Origin: Bacillus sp. OxB-1
Lineage (GTDB): Bacteria; Bacillota; Bacilli; Bacillales_A; Planococcaceae
DNA length: 64,000 nt
Assembly (NCBI RefSeq): GCF_000829195.1
Contig: NZ_AP013294.1
Span: 3,421,001-3,485,000, forward strand
Direction of reading: 5' to 3'
Both the position numbers and the translations under genes were made by a program. Every line of letters starts with the position of its first letter. Positions within the stretch are counted from its first letter, which is position 1. The notes under the pieces were generated by a model. That model saw only the letters and a list, made by a program, of their open reading frames with translations. It was not told where the DNA came from and made no database searches. This document shows, piece by piece, positions 50,559 to 58,362 of the stretch.

Positions 50559-51710
50559 ATGGAAACATTCATCAAAACGGAGAAGCAGGAAAAACTCTTA
50601 CATAAGATCAACGAACTGAAACCCCGATTCAAAGAAAGGGAACCGCAATTGGATGCGCTTGGTTCTTTCCCCTATGAGGACTTCCAAGAATTAAAGAAAA
50701 TCGATTATCATCGGCTGACCTTGCCAAAAGAGTACGGAGGCCAAGGGTTAGGCTTGTATGAATACATTTTAGCCCAGGAAGCGATTTCAGAAGGCAGCGG
50801 ATCAACTGGTCTGTCGATCGGCTGGCATAATGGGATCATTCTACAATTCGTTGAAAATCGGCATTGGGATGAAGATGCCGCGGATTGGCTCTTGAAAGAG
50901 GTTCGTAAAGGGGCGCTCATCAATACGGCAGCTTCCGAAAACAATGCAGGGAGCCCATTGCGCGGTGCATTGCCGACCACGACGGTTAAAGCAGCCGGGG
51001 ATGAATTGATCGTCAATGGGGAGAAGACTTACACTTCGGTCTCCCCCGTCCTCGATTATTTCCTTGTGACGGCGACCAACGAAAACGACGAGGTAGATCT
51101 TATCATCATTCCTCGCCATGCTCCTGGCGTGTCGATCAAAGAGACATGGGATATGTTGGCAATGCGCGGCACGGCCAGCCATAACCTGGTGCTGGACAAT
51201 GTGAGGGTACCGGTGTCCAACATCCTGCAGCGCAACTCATTGAAGAAGCCGGAAAACAAAGGATGGCTGCTCCATATCCCCGCATGTTATATCGGGATAG
51301 CAACAGCCGCCAGATCGCATGCTTTGGAATTTGCCACATCCTATATCCCGACATCCTTGGGCAAGCCGATTGCCGAAGCGCCGAATATCAAACAGTTGAT
51401 AGGTGAAATGGAGATGGAGTTAGCAACAGCGCGCCATCTTCTTTACGGAACGATCGAGCGCTATGAACGGGCGAAGGACCGTTCTCGTTTCGACGAGGCG
51501 CTCAGTGTGACGAAAGTGGCCGTCACCAATACGGCGATCCAGGTCGTGGACAAAGCGATGCGCATCGTCGGATCCCGTGCCATGGCCGAATCCAACCCGA
51601 TGCACCGGTATTACATGAACGTTCGAGCAGGCTTGTATAATCCACCGATGGAGGACATGGAAAAGGCGAAACTGGCGCAACAGGCAATCCAGACTTTTTT
51701 AAATAAATGA
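50559..51710 (+). CDS. Acyl-CoA dehydrogenase family protein (YdbM-like)
   Basis: 383-residue flavoprotein of the acyl-CoA dehydrogenase fold: LTLPKEYGGQGLGLYEYILAQEAISEGSGSTGLSIGWHNGI, NTAASENNAGSPLRGALPTTTVKAAGDELIVNGEKTYTS, WDMLAMRGTASHNLVLDNVRVP and IVGSRAMAESNPMHRYYMNVRAGLYNPP. The usual catalytic glutamate region (YGGxGY...) is not obvious, so it may act on an unusual acyl-CoA or as a monooxygenase-like relative. ATG at 50559 follows GAGGAG. B. subtilis YdbM, which looks similar, is linked to sulfur metabolism, and here metA lies next to it. Confidence 0.85.
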   Translation: METFIKTEKQEKLLHKINELKPRFKEREPQLDALGSFPYEDFQELKKIDYHRLTLPKEYGGQGLGLYEYILAQEAISEGSGSTGLSIGWHNGIILQFVENRHWDEDAADWLLKEVRKGALINTAASENNAGSPLRGALPTTTVKAAGDELIVNGEKTYTSVSPVLDYFLVTATNENDEVDLIIIPRHAPGVSIKETWDMLAMRGTASHNLVLDNVRVPVSNILQRNSLKKPENKGWLLHIPACYIGIATAARSHALEFATSYIPTSLGKPIAEAPNIKQLIGEMEMELATARHLLYGTIERYERAKDRSRFDEALSVTKVAVTNTAIQVVDKAMRIVGSRAMAESNPMHRYYMNVRAGLYNPPMEDMEKAKLAQQAIQTFLNK

Positions 51711-51742
51711 AAAACCCTCGCCAATCGACATGTCGGCGAGGG
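51711..51742 (-). terminator. Terminator of metA
   Basis: CCCTCGCC (51715-51722) pairs with GGCGAGGG (51735-51742), with an A-run to the left that gives U on the minus strand. It also lies at the end of the convergent acyl-CoA dehydrogenase gene. Confidence 0.8.
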
Positions 51743-51750
51743 ACTGCTCC

Positions 51751-52659
51751 TTAATTCCATTCGTACGGGGTTTGTTGATAGACATAATAGTTCAGCCAAT
51801 TGGAGAACAACAGATGTGTATGGGAACGCCAGGAGTTGACCGGGCTGGCATTCACATCGTCATTCGGGAAATAGTTTTCAGGCATCGCAATGTCGATGCC
51901 TTTTTGCAGATCGCGCTCGTACTCTTCAGCCAAGGTATTGGCGTCGTATTCCAGATGGCCGGTGATCATAATATGTTTTTCATCTTTGGAGATGATAATA
52001 AAGGCTCCGGCATCATCCGATTTGGCCAATAAAATCAGACGTGGGTCTTTTTCAATATCTTCCAATGCCACTTCGGTGTAACGGGAATGCGGCGCTTTGA
52101 ATTCATCATTGAATCCGCGTGCCAGATTGATCGTAGGATCAGTCAACGTATGATTGTAGACCCCGGAGCACTTGTGAGGAAGCTTGCGCTTATCGATGCC
52201 GTAATGATGGTACAGCGCTGCCTGAGCTCCCCAACAGATATGAAGCACGGAAGTGACGTTGTTCTTCGACCAGTCCATGATCGTTTTCAATTCTTCCCAA
52301 TAATTCACATCTTCGAATTCCAAATGCTCGATAGGAGCGCCTGTGATAATCATCCCGTCAAAGCGACGGTTTTTCACTTCATCGAAAGTTTGATAGAACG
52401 CGTCCAAATGAAATTTACTCGTATTCTTCGATTCGTGGGTAGCCATCGTCATGAACGTAATATTCACCTGTAATGGCGTATTCCCCAACAGCCGAAGGAG
52501 CTGTACTTCGGTCTTCTCCTTCTCTGGCATCAAGTTCAGGATTACAATATTCAATGGACGGATATCTTGTGATACGGCCCGATCTTCGTCCATGACAAAG
52601 ATTTTTTCTTCTTTCAGTAATTCCCCTGCCGGCAAGTTTTTCGGAATATTAATCGGCAT
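51751..52659 (-). CDS. metA: MetA, homoserine O-acetyltransferase
   Basis: 302-residue MetA with catalytic Cys142 ([11 protein letters not shown]), His235 and Glu237 (ITGHLEYD). Residue 111 is Glu ([10 protein letters not shown]). In this family Glu111 marks acetyl-CoA use and Gly111 succinyl-CoA use, so the product should be O-acetylhomoserine despite the common succinyltransferase name. Transcribed behind a SAM riboswitch. First step of methionine synthesis from homoserine. Confidence 0.95.
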   Translation of the reverse strand: MPINIPKNLPAGELLKEEKIFVMDEDRAVSQDIRPLNIVILNLMPEKEKTEVQLLRLLGNTPLQVNITFMTMATHESKNTSKFHLDAFYQTFDEVKNRRFDGMIITGAPIEHLEFEDVNYWEELKTIMDWSKNNVTSVLHICWGAQAALYHHYGIDKRKLPHKCSGVYNHTLTDPTINLARGFNDEFKAPHSRYTEVALEDIEKDPRLILLAKSDDAGAFIIISKDEKHIMITGHLEYDANTLAEEYERDLQKGIDIAMPENYFPNDDVNASPVNSWRSHTHLLFSNWLNYYVYQQTPYEWN

Positions 52660-52703
52660 GCCCTATCTCTCCCTTTCATAGGTCAATTGAAAATCAAATA
52701 CTG

Positions 52704-52859
52704 AAAACCCTCTTTTCATATGATAAGAAAAGAGGGTTTGGTCATTCGCTCTGTTCTTATCTCTCAAGAATTCATTCTTGATGGAAGTAGCACCTTTCTC
52801 ACGGAGTAGAGGTTGCTGAAGCGTCATCGGGCCAGGTCCCTCAGCTTCTCTGGATAAGA
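52704..52859 (-). ncRNA. SAM-I (S-box) riboswitch controlling metA
   Basis: Read on the minus strand from about 52859: CTTATCCAGAGAAGCTGAGGGAC, GGCCCGATGACGCTTCAGCAACC, GGTGCTACTTCC and the closing GAGAGATAAG at about 52755. These are the conserved S-box blocks P1-P4. They are followed by a terminator (AAACCCTCTTTT 52705-52716 with its complement 52728-52739). SAM binding should favour termination and switch metA off. Confidence 0.95.
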
Positions 52860-53065
52860 ATATTTGATTGTATTATTAAGTCTATTCTTAATTATACTAT
52901 TAAAAACCGGAAAGTAAACGTCCATTTAACCGAGATTAGAATTTTCTGCCTGATGCGTCGAAAGTTCTGTTATAGGACTTTTTCTTATTTCTGGCGTTTT
53001 TTAAATTTTCCAGTACAATGAAGATAAGTTATATAAAAAATAGAAGTAAAGGAGAATTCAACTAT

Positions 53066-53335
53066 ATGCGAAGTTTAGGTATCGTGAGAAAAGTAGACCA
53101 GTTGGGCCGTATCGTCATTCCAAAAGAATTGCGAAATACGTTGCAACTAGGTACAGGGACCCCTATGGAGATCTTTGTGGATGAGGATATGATCCTATTA
53201 CGCAAATACACGATCAGCGAAGCCTGTGCTGTAACAGGAGAAGTGACGCCGGAAAACAAGATGTACTCCAACGGCATGTACTTGAGTCCGAAAGGCGCGC
53301 AGATTCTACTTGATGAAATTGCACAGAATCGATAA
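53066..53335 (+). CDS. abrB: AbrB/Abh-family transition-state regulator
   Basis: 89-residue DNA-binding protein: swapped-hairpin domain GIVRKVDQLGRIVIPKELRNTLQLGTGTPMEIFVDEDMILLRKY, then a C-terminal dimerisation part (ISEACAVTGEVTPENKMYSNGMYLSPKGAQILLDEIAQNR). This length and tail match AbrB and its paralogue Abh, which repress stationary-phase genes. ATG at 53066 lies 11 bp after AAAGGAG; an upstream in-frame extension is unlikely. AbrB versus Abh cannot be settled here. Confidence 0.9.
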   Translation: MRSLGIVRKVDQLGRIVIPKELRNTLQLGTGTPMEIFVDEDMILLRKYTISEACAVTGEVTPENKMYSNGMYLSPKGAQILLDEIAQNR

Positions 53336-53353
53336 TCATGGAATCATTTTCCA

Positions 53354-53382
53354 TTGAAAACAAACCGCTGCTCATATATAAT
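53354..53382 (+). promoter_or_regulatory. Sigma-A promoter of the 6S RNA candidate
   Basis: TTGAAA (53354-53359), 17-bp spacer, TATAAT (53377-53382). An almost ideal housekeeping promoter whose start site near 53389 matches the 5' end predicted from the RNA fold. Confidence 0.85.
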
Positions 53383-53388
53383 CAATAT

Positions 53389-53580
53389 ACAAGCTGCATT
53401 GTTCGTATACACATTAAGTTTTAACCTTTAAGCTGTAAAAGGGAGTTTTATATAAGAACTGGAATGGCAGGCCCGATTCCTTAGGCAATCGGGACAAACA
53501 GGAACGTTCTTGCGAACACCCACTTTGAGGAGTGGTGGTTTAAAACTTTCTATGATACCTATACGGCAAAGGCGGCTTTC
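53389..53580 (+). ncRNA. ssrS: 6S RNA candidate (SsrS)
   Basis: About 192 nt, the usual 6S length. The ends pair (53393-53409 with 53560-53576), a second helix joins GGGAGTTTTA to TAAAACTTTC, and the middle holds CCCGATT/AATCGGG and CACCCACT/AGTGGTG hairpins, giving a rod with internal bubbles. 6S RNA binds housekeeping RNA polymerase in stationary phase. The GAACACCCACTTTG segment recalls Bacillus 6S sequences. No covariance search was possible. Confidence 0.72.
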
Positions 53581-53595
53581 CATTTTTAAAAGCTT

Positions 53596-53630
53596 GGAGT
53601 TACTCTTCTACGAAGGGTAGCTCCTTTTTG
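53596..53630 (+). terminator. Terminator after the 6S RNA candidate
   Basis: GGAGTTACTC (53596-53605) pairs fully with GGGTAGCTCC (53614-53623, two G-U pairs), followed by TTTTT. Confidence 0.85.
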
Positions 53631-53698
53631 TTTGAGTTGGTCGACACATGATATACTGACGGATATGGCCATACATCGGATGAAGGAGGTATTTGCCA

Positions 53699-54277
53699 TT
53701 GAAACGTCTTGTCATTACAGGCTATAAACAACATGAGCTCGGTATTTTCGATGAAAAACACCCCGGCATTCGCTTTGTGAAGAAAGCGATTGAGAAACGA
53801 CTCATTTCGTTGTTGGATGAAGGGCTGGAATGGGTGCTCATCAGCGGACAATTGGGCGTCGAGACATGGGCAGCGGAGGTCGTGCTTGGATTGAAACGAG
53901 AACACCCCACCCTCCAGCTCGCCGTCATGCCGCCTTTTTTGGAGCAAGAGAAGAATTGGAACGAGACGAAACAGGAGAACTATCATTCCATCGTCGCCCA
54001 AGCCGACTTTTACAAACCGCTCACCAATAAACCATATGAAGCACCGTGGCAATTCATTGAGAAAGATAAGTTTTTCTTGAGGAATTCGGACGGTATGCTG
54101 CTTGTGTATGACGAGGAGAATGAGGGATCGCCAAAATTTGTCAAGCGGATGGCGGATCAGTTCGTGGAGAAGACCGGTTATGTAGTACTTTCGATTACGG
54201 CGGATGATTTGCAGGTCGTTGCGGAAGAGGAACAGTTGCAGGATATGTACCAAGCTCCCGATTTTGACATGTCGTGA
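53699..54277 (+). CDS. ypsA: YpsA, SLOG-family protein (DUF1273)
   Basis: 192 residues with a Rossmann-like fold: RLVITGYKQHELGIFDEKHPGIRFVKKAIEKRLISLLDEGLEWVLISGQLGVETWAAEVVLGLKRE, then AQADFYKPLTNKPYEAPWQF and DGMLLVYDEENEGSPKF. YpsA binds nucleotides and has been tied to cell-division control in Firmicutes. TTG start at 53699 chosen because AAGGAGGT lies 8 bp upstream; a TTG two codons earlier is too close. Its 3' end doubles as part of the terminator hairpin. Confidence 0.92.
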   Translation: MKRLVITGYKQHELGIFDEKHPGIRFVKKAIEKRLISLLDEGLEWVLISGQLGVETWAAEVVLGLKREHPTLQLAVMPPFLEQEKNWNETKQENYHSIVAQADFYKPLTNKPYEAPWQFIEKDKFFLRNSDGMLLVYDEENEGSPKFVKRMADQFVEKTGYVVLSITADDLQVVAEEEQLQDMYQAPDFDMS

Positions 54278-54292
54278 AGCTTGGTTTTTTTT
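54250..54292 (+). terminator. Terminator overlapping the ypsA 3' end
   Basis: CCAAGCT (54250-54256) pairs with AGCTTGG (54278-54284), followed by T8. The left arm is inside the ypsA coding sequence and the stop codon lies in the loop. Confidence 0.8.
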
Positions 54293-54294
54293 AT

Positions 54295-54441
54295 TCATTT
54301 CTTCGGGTCGATCTTATTCTTATTCTCTTTCTTGGCTGCATTGTTCTGCCCGATCACTTGAAGGTCATCCACGCTTCGATCATAACCATATCCGTATTCT
54401 TCCCGGTCCTTTTGGTTCTTGTTGTTTTTATTCGCAGTCAT
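54295..54441 (-). CDS. 48-residue hydrophilic protein
   Basis: ATG at 54441 follows a strong site (GGAGGTGAG). The peptide is very rich in Asn, Lys, Asp and Glu (MTANKNNKNQKDREEYGYGYDRSVDDLQ...KKENKNKIDPKK), with no hydrophobic core, so it is likely disordered. Its composition is similar to small spore or stress proteins of Bacillales, but I cannot name a family. It ends against the ypsA terminator. Confidence 0.65.
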   Translation of the reverse strand: MTANKNNKNQKDREEYGYGYDRSVDDLQVIGQNNAAKKENKNKIDPKK

Positions 54442-54505
54442 TCTACTCACCTCCACTCTGTTAGACTGTTCCCTCCCGCTGCTTTTATGCGAAAAGATTG
54501 GTTTG

Positions 54506-54573
54506 CTTGCGCCCGCCTGCGGGTTTCTTGCACCCTGGACTGTTTGATCACAATTATCGACAGTTTCCTTGCA
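54506..54573. repeat. Short 21-bp periodic array, CTTGCA core
   Basis: CTTGCG at 54506, CTTGCA at 54527 and CTTGCA at 54568 lie 21 and 41 bp apart; the missing unit falls near 54548. Same core as the array at 11776-11901, 43 kb away. It lies between the 48-residue gene start and the convergent gene end at 54608. Confidence 0.55.
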
Positions 54574-54582
54574 CTCCTGGTA

Positions 54583-54617
54583 TAAAAAAAGCTGAGCTTC
54601 GGAGCGCTCAGCTTTTG
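54583..54617 (-). terminator. Terminator of the gamma-glutamyl hydrolase gene
   Basis: AAAAGCTGAGC pairs with GCTCAGCTTTT (ending about 54616). The left A-run gives seven U on the minus strand. The right arm overlaps the last codon and stop of the gene at 54608. Confidence 0.85.
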
Positions 54618-55327
54618 TCCCGTCTATCCACACAAGATTGGATAAAACTGGTGAATATGTGCAGGGATGGGGCATCTCCCGCCACGGCAAGCCGCTCAGG
54701 ATGCCATTGGACCCCAAGGAGGAACTGCCCTTCCCTGCCCTCGATCGCTTCTACCATTCCATCGTTTGAGAACGCGGAAATGCGAAGCGATGCCGCCACT
54801 CTTTTCACAGCCTGATGATGAAAGGAGTTTACTCGGAGAAAAGGTTCCCCGACGATTTTTTCCAGAGCACTCCCCTTTTCCAGTTTCACTGTATGTGAAG
54901 GATGAGATCTCGGAGCTTTTTGAGAATGCTGCACTACGGGATGCTCTATCTGGCTTTCCATATCCTGAAATAAATCCCCTCCAAACGCGACATTCAGCAA
55001 TTGGATTCCACGGCATATGCCTAGGATCGGTTTATCTGCCGCTCTCATTTGCCGTACTAAGGCGATTTCCATCCGATCACGTGCCGGAGACACATCCCCC
55101 AGCTTCGGATGCGGCTCTTCTCCGTAGCATTGGGGATCGATATCCTTCCCGCCTGACAGCACTAAACCGTCCAGCAAGGAAGCCGCCTGCTCCGCCTCTT
55201 GTTCAACGCCGGCCGGAATGATGAACGGCAGCCCTCCCGCCTGTACAATGGCAACCATGTATTCGGAATCGATTTCATGTTTTCCATCGAAGTTCATATT
55301 CGATGTCAATCCGATGACTGGTTTCAT
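54608..55327 (-). CDS. Class I glutamine amidotransferase-like hydrolase (peptidase C26)
   Basis: 239 residues with the GATase nucleophile motif KPILGICRGIQLLNVAFGG, oxyanion segment VLSGGKDIDPQCYGEEP and the His-Glu pair GVQWHPERL. It belongs to the gamma-glutamyl-GABA/gamma-Glu hydrolase family (PuuD-like). The substrate could be gamma-glutamyl-GABA or another gamma-glutamyl compound. ATG at 55327 follows AGGGAGG. Nineteen bp downstream of the thioredoxin gene on the same strand. Confidence 0.9.
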   Translation of the reverse strand: MKPVIGLTSNMNFDGKHEIDSEYMVAIVQAGGLPFIIPAGVEQEAEQAASLLDGLVLSGGKDIDPQCYGEEPHPKLGDVSPARDRMEIALVRQMRAADKPILGICRGIQLLNVAFGGDLFQDMESQIEHPVVQHSQKAPRSHPSHTVKLEKGSALEKIVGEPFLRVNSFHHQAVKRVAASLRISAFSNDGMVEAIEGREGQFLLGVQWHPERLAVAGDAPSLHIFTSFIQSCVDRRDKS

Positions 55328-55345
55328 GCCGCGCCTCCCTACACT

Positions 55346-55663
55346 TTACTCGCCAAGTCCGTTGATGAAGTTCTCGATTTCCTCTTTCGTCTTCCGGTCT
55401 TTGCTGACAAAGCGTCCAGTCTCCTCGCCATCCTGATACGCGATGAAGCTTGGAATTCCGAAAATGTCCATTTCTTGGCATATGTCAATGTAATCATCGC
55501 GGTCTACATATATGAATGTATATTCCGGATAGCCCGCTTCGATACCCGGTAAAATAGGCTCGATCACCCGGCAGTCCGGGCACCAGTCTGCAGAGAACAT
55601 GAAAATTGTCTTTCCTTCATTTTTCAACGTCTTGAATTGTTCGATTGACTCCAACTTCTTCAT
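55346..55663 (-). CDS. Thioredoxin-like protein (YtpP type)
   Basis: 105-residue thioredoxin fold with active site FSADWCPDCRVIEP (CPDC rather than CGPC), cis-Pro in FGIPSFIAY and a C-terminal helix EEIENFINGL. The CPDC motif and SADW context match the YtpP group. It would reduce cytoplasmic disulfides, possibly linked to bacillithiol metabolism. ATG at 55663 with GGAATCGGGAA upstream, a weak site. Confidence 0.9.
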   Translation of the reverse strand: MKKLESIEQFKTLKNEGKTIFMFSADWCPDCRVIEPILPGIEAGYPEYTFIYVDRDDYIDICQEMDIFGIPSFIAYQDGEETGRFVSKDRKTKEEIENFINGLGE

Positions 55664-55732
55664 TTCCCGATTCCTCCAATTGATATTTACGCTTTGGCGT
55701 AGTATCTAGATTTTTTCATTCTTAGGCTGAAT

Positions 55733-56527
55733 TCAATTAAAACTCCACATTCCCCATTTTCCGATATCGACAAAGCCGATCCGCTTGTAAATGGTTCCCG
55801 CATCCGGATTGTCATAAAATAAACAAAGCATTTTACCCTCGTTCAGCAATTCTTTGCATAGAACCGACATGCAGTAGGAGGCGAGCCCTTGCTTTTGATG
55901 TTCCGGGAGTGTCCCTACCCCCACAATCATGGCCGATTGGCTGTTTTCGGCTGTGCTGGAAGCCGAGCTGATGATTTGCCCGTCTTTCTCGTTATACCAA
56001 GTCCGTCCGCTGCCGTTGCGCAATGTTTCCCTATTCCGTTCGACGTCGAATGTGCTGGTTGCAAATTCGGGAACCCCTCCCAATTGCTCCACAATCCGTT
56101 CCGCATCGTCCGGGACTGCCCGTTTCACTTCAATGTGAGACGGAACCTTTTGCAGCCGGTCAGCCTGCTCGCATTTTGCATAATGGAGAATCCGCGGGTC
56201 GGCCGGTTGTTTATTCAAATATAGCGCGACTTGGCGGATGATTGATTCAATACCGGAGAGGAATTTGAAATCTCGGTCTTCGTTCATGATTTTTGCAAAC
56301 CCTTCCGCATCGAATTCCCCTGGCGCATAGACAATGTAATTATCAATGAATTTCAAAAGAATGGCGCGCAAATGCCCACTTTCTGCGAACTCGCCCCATA
56401 ATGTCTGAATCGGGTTGTCGAATCCGTACACCTCGATATCCCCAATGATGAATAAATTTTCTGCTGGTCGTTCCGATACGAATTGCAACGCGTTTCTCCG
56501 ATCGGCTTCCGTTAATTTTCGAATCAT
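55733..56527 (-). CDS. GNAT-family N-acetyltransferase
   Basis: 264 residues. An N-terminal domain (IRKLTEADRRNALQFVSERPAENLFIIGDIEVYGF) is followed by a GCN5-like acetyltransferase domain with the acetyl-CoA loop AMIVGVGTLPEHQKQGLASYCMSVLCKELLNEGKMLCLFYDNPDAGTIYKRIGFVDIGKWGMW. The layout is that of the two-domain Bacillus YjdJ/ZmaR-like group. Substrate unknown. ATG at 56527 follows AAAGGGGG. Confidence 0.9.
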   Translation of the reverse strand: MIRKLTEADRRNALQFVSERPAENLFIIGDIEVYGFDNPIQTLWGEFAESGHLRAILLKFIDNYIVYAPGEFDAEGFAKIMNEDRDFKFLSGIESIIRQVALYLNKQPADPRILHYAKCEQADRLQKVPSHIEVKRAVPDDAERIVEQLGGVPEFATSTFDVERNRETLRNGSGRTWYNEKDGQIISSASSTAENSQSAMIVGVGTLPEHQKQGLASYCMSVLCKELLNEGKMLCLFYDNPDAGTIYKRIGFVDIGKWGMWSFN

Positions 56528-56557
56528 GGACCATCCCCCTTTTTCCAATCTTACAGC

Positions 56558-56614
56558 AAAAAAATGCGAAAAGAAACTTGCCTGGTTTTCAGGCATTTCC
56601 TTTTCGCATTTTTC
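56558..56614. terminator. Long bidirectional terminator hairpin
   Basis: AAAAATGCGAAAAG pairs with CTTTTCGCATTTTT around a 26-nt loop that itself holds TGCCTGxxxxCAGGCA. It lies between two minus-strand genes and ends the DUF3231-type gene upstream. Confidence 0.85.
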
Positions 56615-56624
56615 CGATATTTAT

Positions 56625-57155
56625 TCAGGTGGTTGGTGAATCTTTATGAAGAGGGGGTGGGATGATCCAGCCCTTTTCCTTATTCATGCGCAGCAACTTG
56701 CCGCCGAACATTGCTTTTGCCGCTTGGAATTTACCGAACATCATGGCGATATCCTCCCGCAGACATTGGCCCATCACTTGGCTGATGGAAACCATTGCTT
56801 GCCCGACATTGATCGAGACGGCAGCGCTGATTTCCGGATCCATGAACCGGGCACCTGGAGGAATTTCCTCCGCATCGGCTTTTGGCCTTTCCGGCAGGGA
56901 CGGTGGCGGAGTAATCCCATTCTCTTTCAAAACCTTTTCGAGTTCCTTATTTTCCGACCGCATCTCTTTGACCGCTTCATCCAACAATTCAATCAGGTCA
57001 CGGTCTCCTGCATGGTTCATGAAGGCTTCATACGCACTAATCAGCCCGTTATTCGCACCTACGTATGCCCAAATCCCGATCACTTCTCCGTAATGCAACG
57101 GTTGCTCTTTCGGATTTCCACTTAAAATGCCCAATTTCAGCCATCCTCTTTTCAT
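56625..57155 (-). CDS. DUF3231-like helical protein
   Basis: 176 residues, mostly helical: LGILSGNPKEQPLHYGEVIGIWAYVGANNGLISAYEAFMNHAGDRDLIELLDEAVKEMRSENKELEKVLKENGITPPPSLPERPKADAEEIPPGARFMDPEISAAVSINVGQAMVSISQVMGQCLREDIAMMFGKFQAAKAMFGGKLLRMNKEKGWIIPPPL. The sequence and the ILSGNP...PLHYGEV start agree with a ferritin-like Bacillales family I remember as DUF3231. ATG at 57155 with AGGG upstream. Function unknown. Confidence 0.75.
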   Translation of the reverse strand: MKRGWLKLGILSGNPKEQPLHYGEVIGIWAYVGANNGLISAYEAFMNHAGDRDLIELLDEAVKEMRSENKELEKVLKENGITPPPSLPERPKADAEEIPPGARFMDPEISAAVSINVGQAMVSISQVMGQCLREDIAMMFGKFQAAKAMFGGKLLRMNKEKGWIIPPPLHKDSPTT

Positions 57156-57283
57156 TGTTTTTTCCCTGCTATTCCGGGTCATCACTATTATGTGAAGCTG
57201 GCGTTTTCCTCTACAGATTTTCACAATCATAATTACCCGCGTTCGGGAAAAGCTAAAGTACGTAGAAAAAGGAGGCTTTTCAA

Positions 57284-58264
57284 GTGCGTCATCGGATTTT
57301 AGTCCCCCTGTATTTTCTCATGCTTCTGTCCGTTTTCATCACGGTCGTTTCCGCAAATGAAGAGCCGACGAGGGAAGAGATTTTACAGAACCGGATGCAG
57401 TTGTATTTGCATTTTGAAGATGAATCCATTCCTTGGTACCACTTGGCGGCAATCGATCAATTCGAGCGGAATATCCAGCAGGTCCGGAAAGACATCCCGA
57501 AAAAAGATGGAGCAATCTCCATTACCTATTCCAATGAATTTTGGGCCGGTGCATTGAATCCCTACCCGGAAGACACTTCTCCTCAATCGATTGCTTTTTT
57601 TGCGGGCAATGGTGCGGATGGCAACGGGGATGGAGTAGCGGATCCAACTGCCGACGAAGATGCCCTGTTCACGATGGGCTCTTTCCTCAGCAAGTACGGT
57701 CCTGCGGAAGAGGATTTTGAATCAGCTTTATTGGATTATTACGAGCGGGAAGAAACTGTTAATCAAGTGCTGACCATCGCCAAGCTTTTCAAGCATTTTG
57801 AAACGATTGATCTCGATGAGCATGCCTTCCCCCTGCCGAAACAGCATAATTATAGCTATCGCGGGACTTGGGGTGCGAAACGCGGCTGGGGCGGCCGTCG
57901 AATACACGAAGGTACCGACCTGTTCGCCAGTTATGGCGTTCCCGTACGGGCCACTTCTTTCGGCGTAATTGAGGCCATGGGATGGAACGAATACGGCGGC
58001 TGGCGGATCGGCATCCGTGATCATCATAATACGTATCATTATTTTGCCCATCTCGCCTATTTCAATGAAGGACTAAAGGAAGGAGACATCGTAGAACCTG
58101 GAACGGTCATTGGATATGTCGGGAATTCAGGTTATGGAAAGAAAGGGACGTCCGGAAAATTCCCGCCCCATCTGCATTATGGAATGTACAAATACAATGG
58201 ACGGACGGAATGGGCATTCGATCCGTATCCTTCTTTACGGGTTTGGGAAAGATCCGAAAAGTAA
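57284..58264 (+). CDS. Secreted M23-family peptidase
   Basis: 326 residues with a signal peptide (ILVPLYFLMLLSVFITVVSANE), an N-terminal domain holding a Ca-binding-like DGNGDGVADPTADED loop, and a C-terminal M23 (LytM) domain with zinc ligands HEGTD and HLHYG and WGGRRIHEGTDLFASYGVPV. M23 enzymes cut cell-wall peptides; members of this shape include the SpoIIQ-like and YunA-like proteins. GTG start at 57284 follows AAAGGAGG. Confidence 0.92.
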   Translation: MRHRILVPLYFLMLLSVFITVVSANEEPTREEILQNRMQLYLHFEDESIPWYHLAAIDQFERNIQQVRKDIPKKDGAISITYSNEFWAGALNPYPEDTSPQSIAFFAGNGADGNGDGVADPTADEDALFTMGSFLSKYGPAEEDFESALLDYYEREETVNQVLTIAKLFKHFETIDLDEHAFPLPKQHNYSYRGTWGAKRGWGGRRIHEGTDLFASYGVPVRATSFGVIEAMGWNEYGGWRIGIRDHHNTYHYFAHLAYFNEGLKEGDIVEPGTVIGYVGNSGYGKKGTSGKFPPHLHYGMYKYNGRTEWAFDPYPSLRVWERSEK

Positions 58265-58303
58265 AATGAATGCAGCTCTTTGAACAAAATACGTCGTTTG
58301 CTA

Positions 58304-58331
58304 TTGACATTTATTCCTGATTTGTTATTAT
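58304..58331 (+). promoter_or_regulatory. Promoter of the T-box-serA unit
   Basis: TTGACA (58304-58309), 16-bp spacer, TATTAT (58326-58331). It lies about 30 bp before the first T-box nucleotides. Confidence 0.7.
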
Positions 58332-58362
58332 TAATTCTAAATTTAATATTGCTTCAAACATT

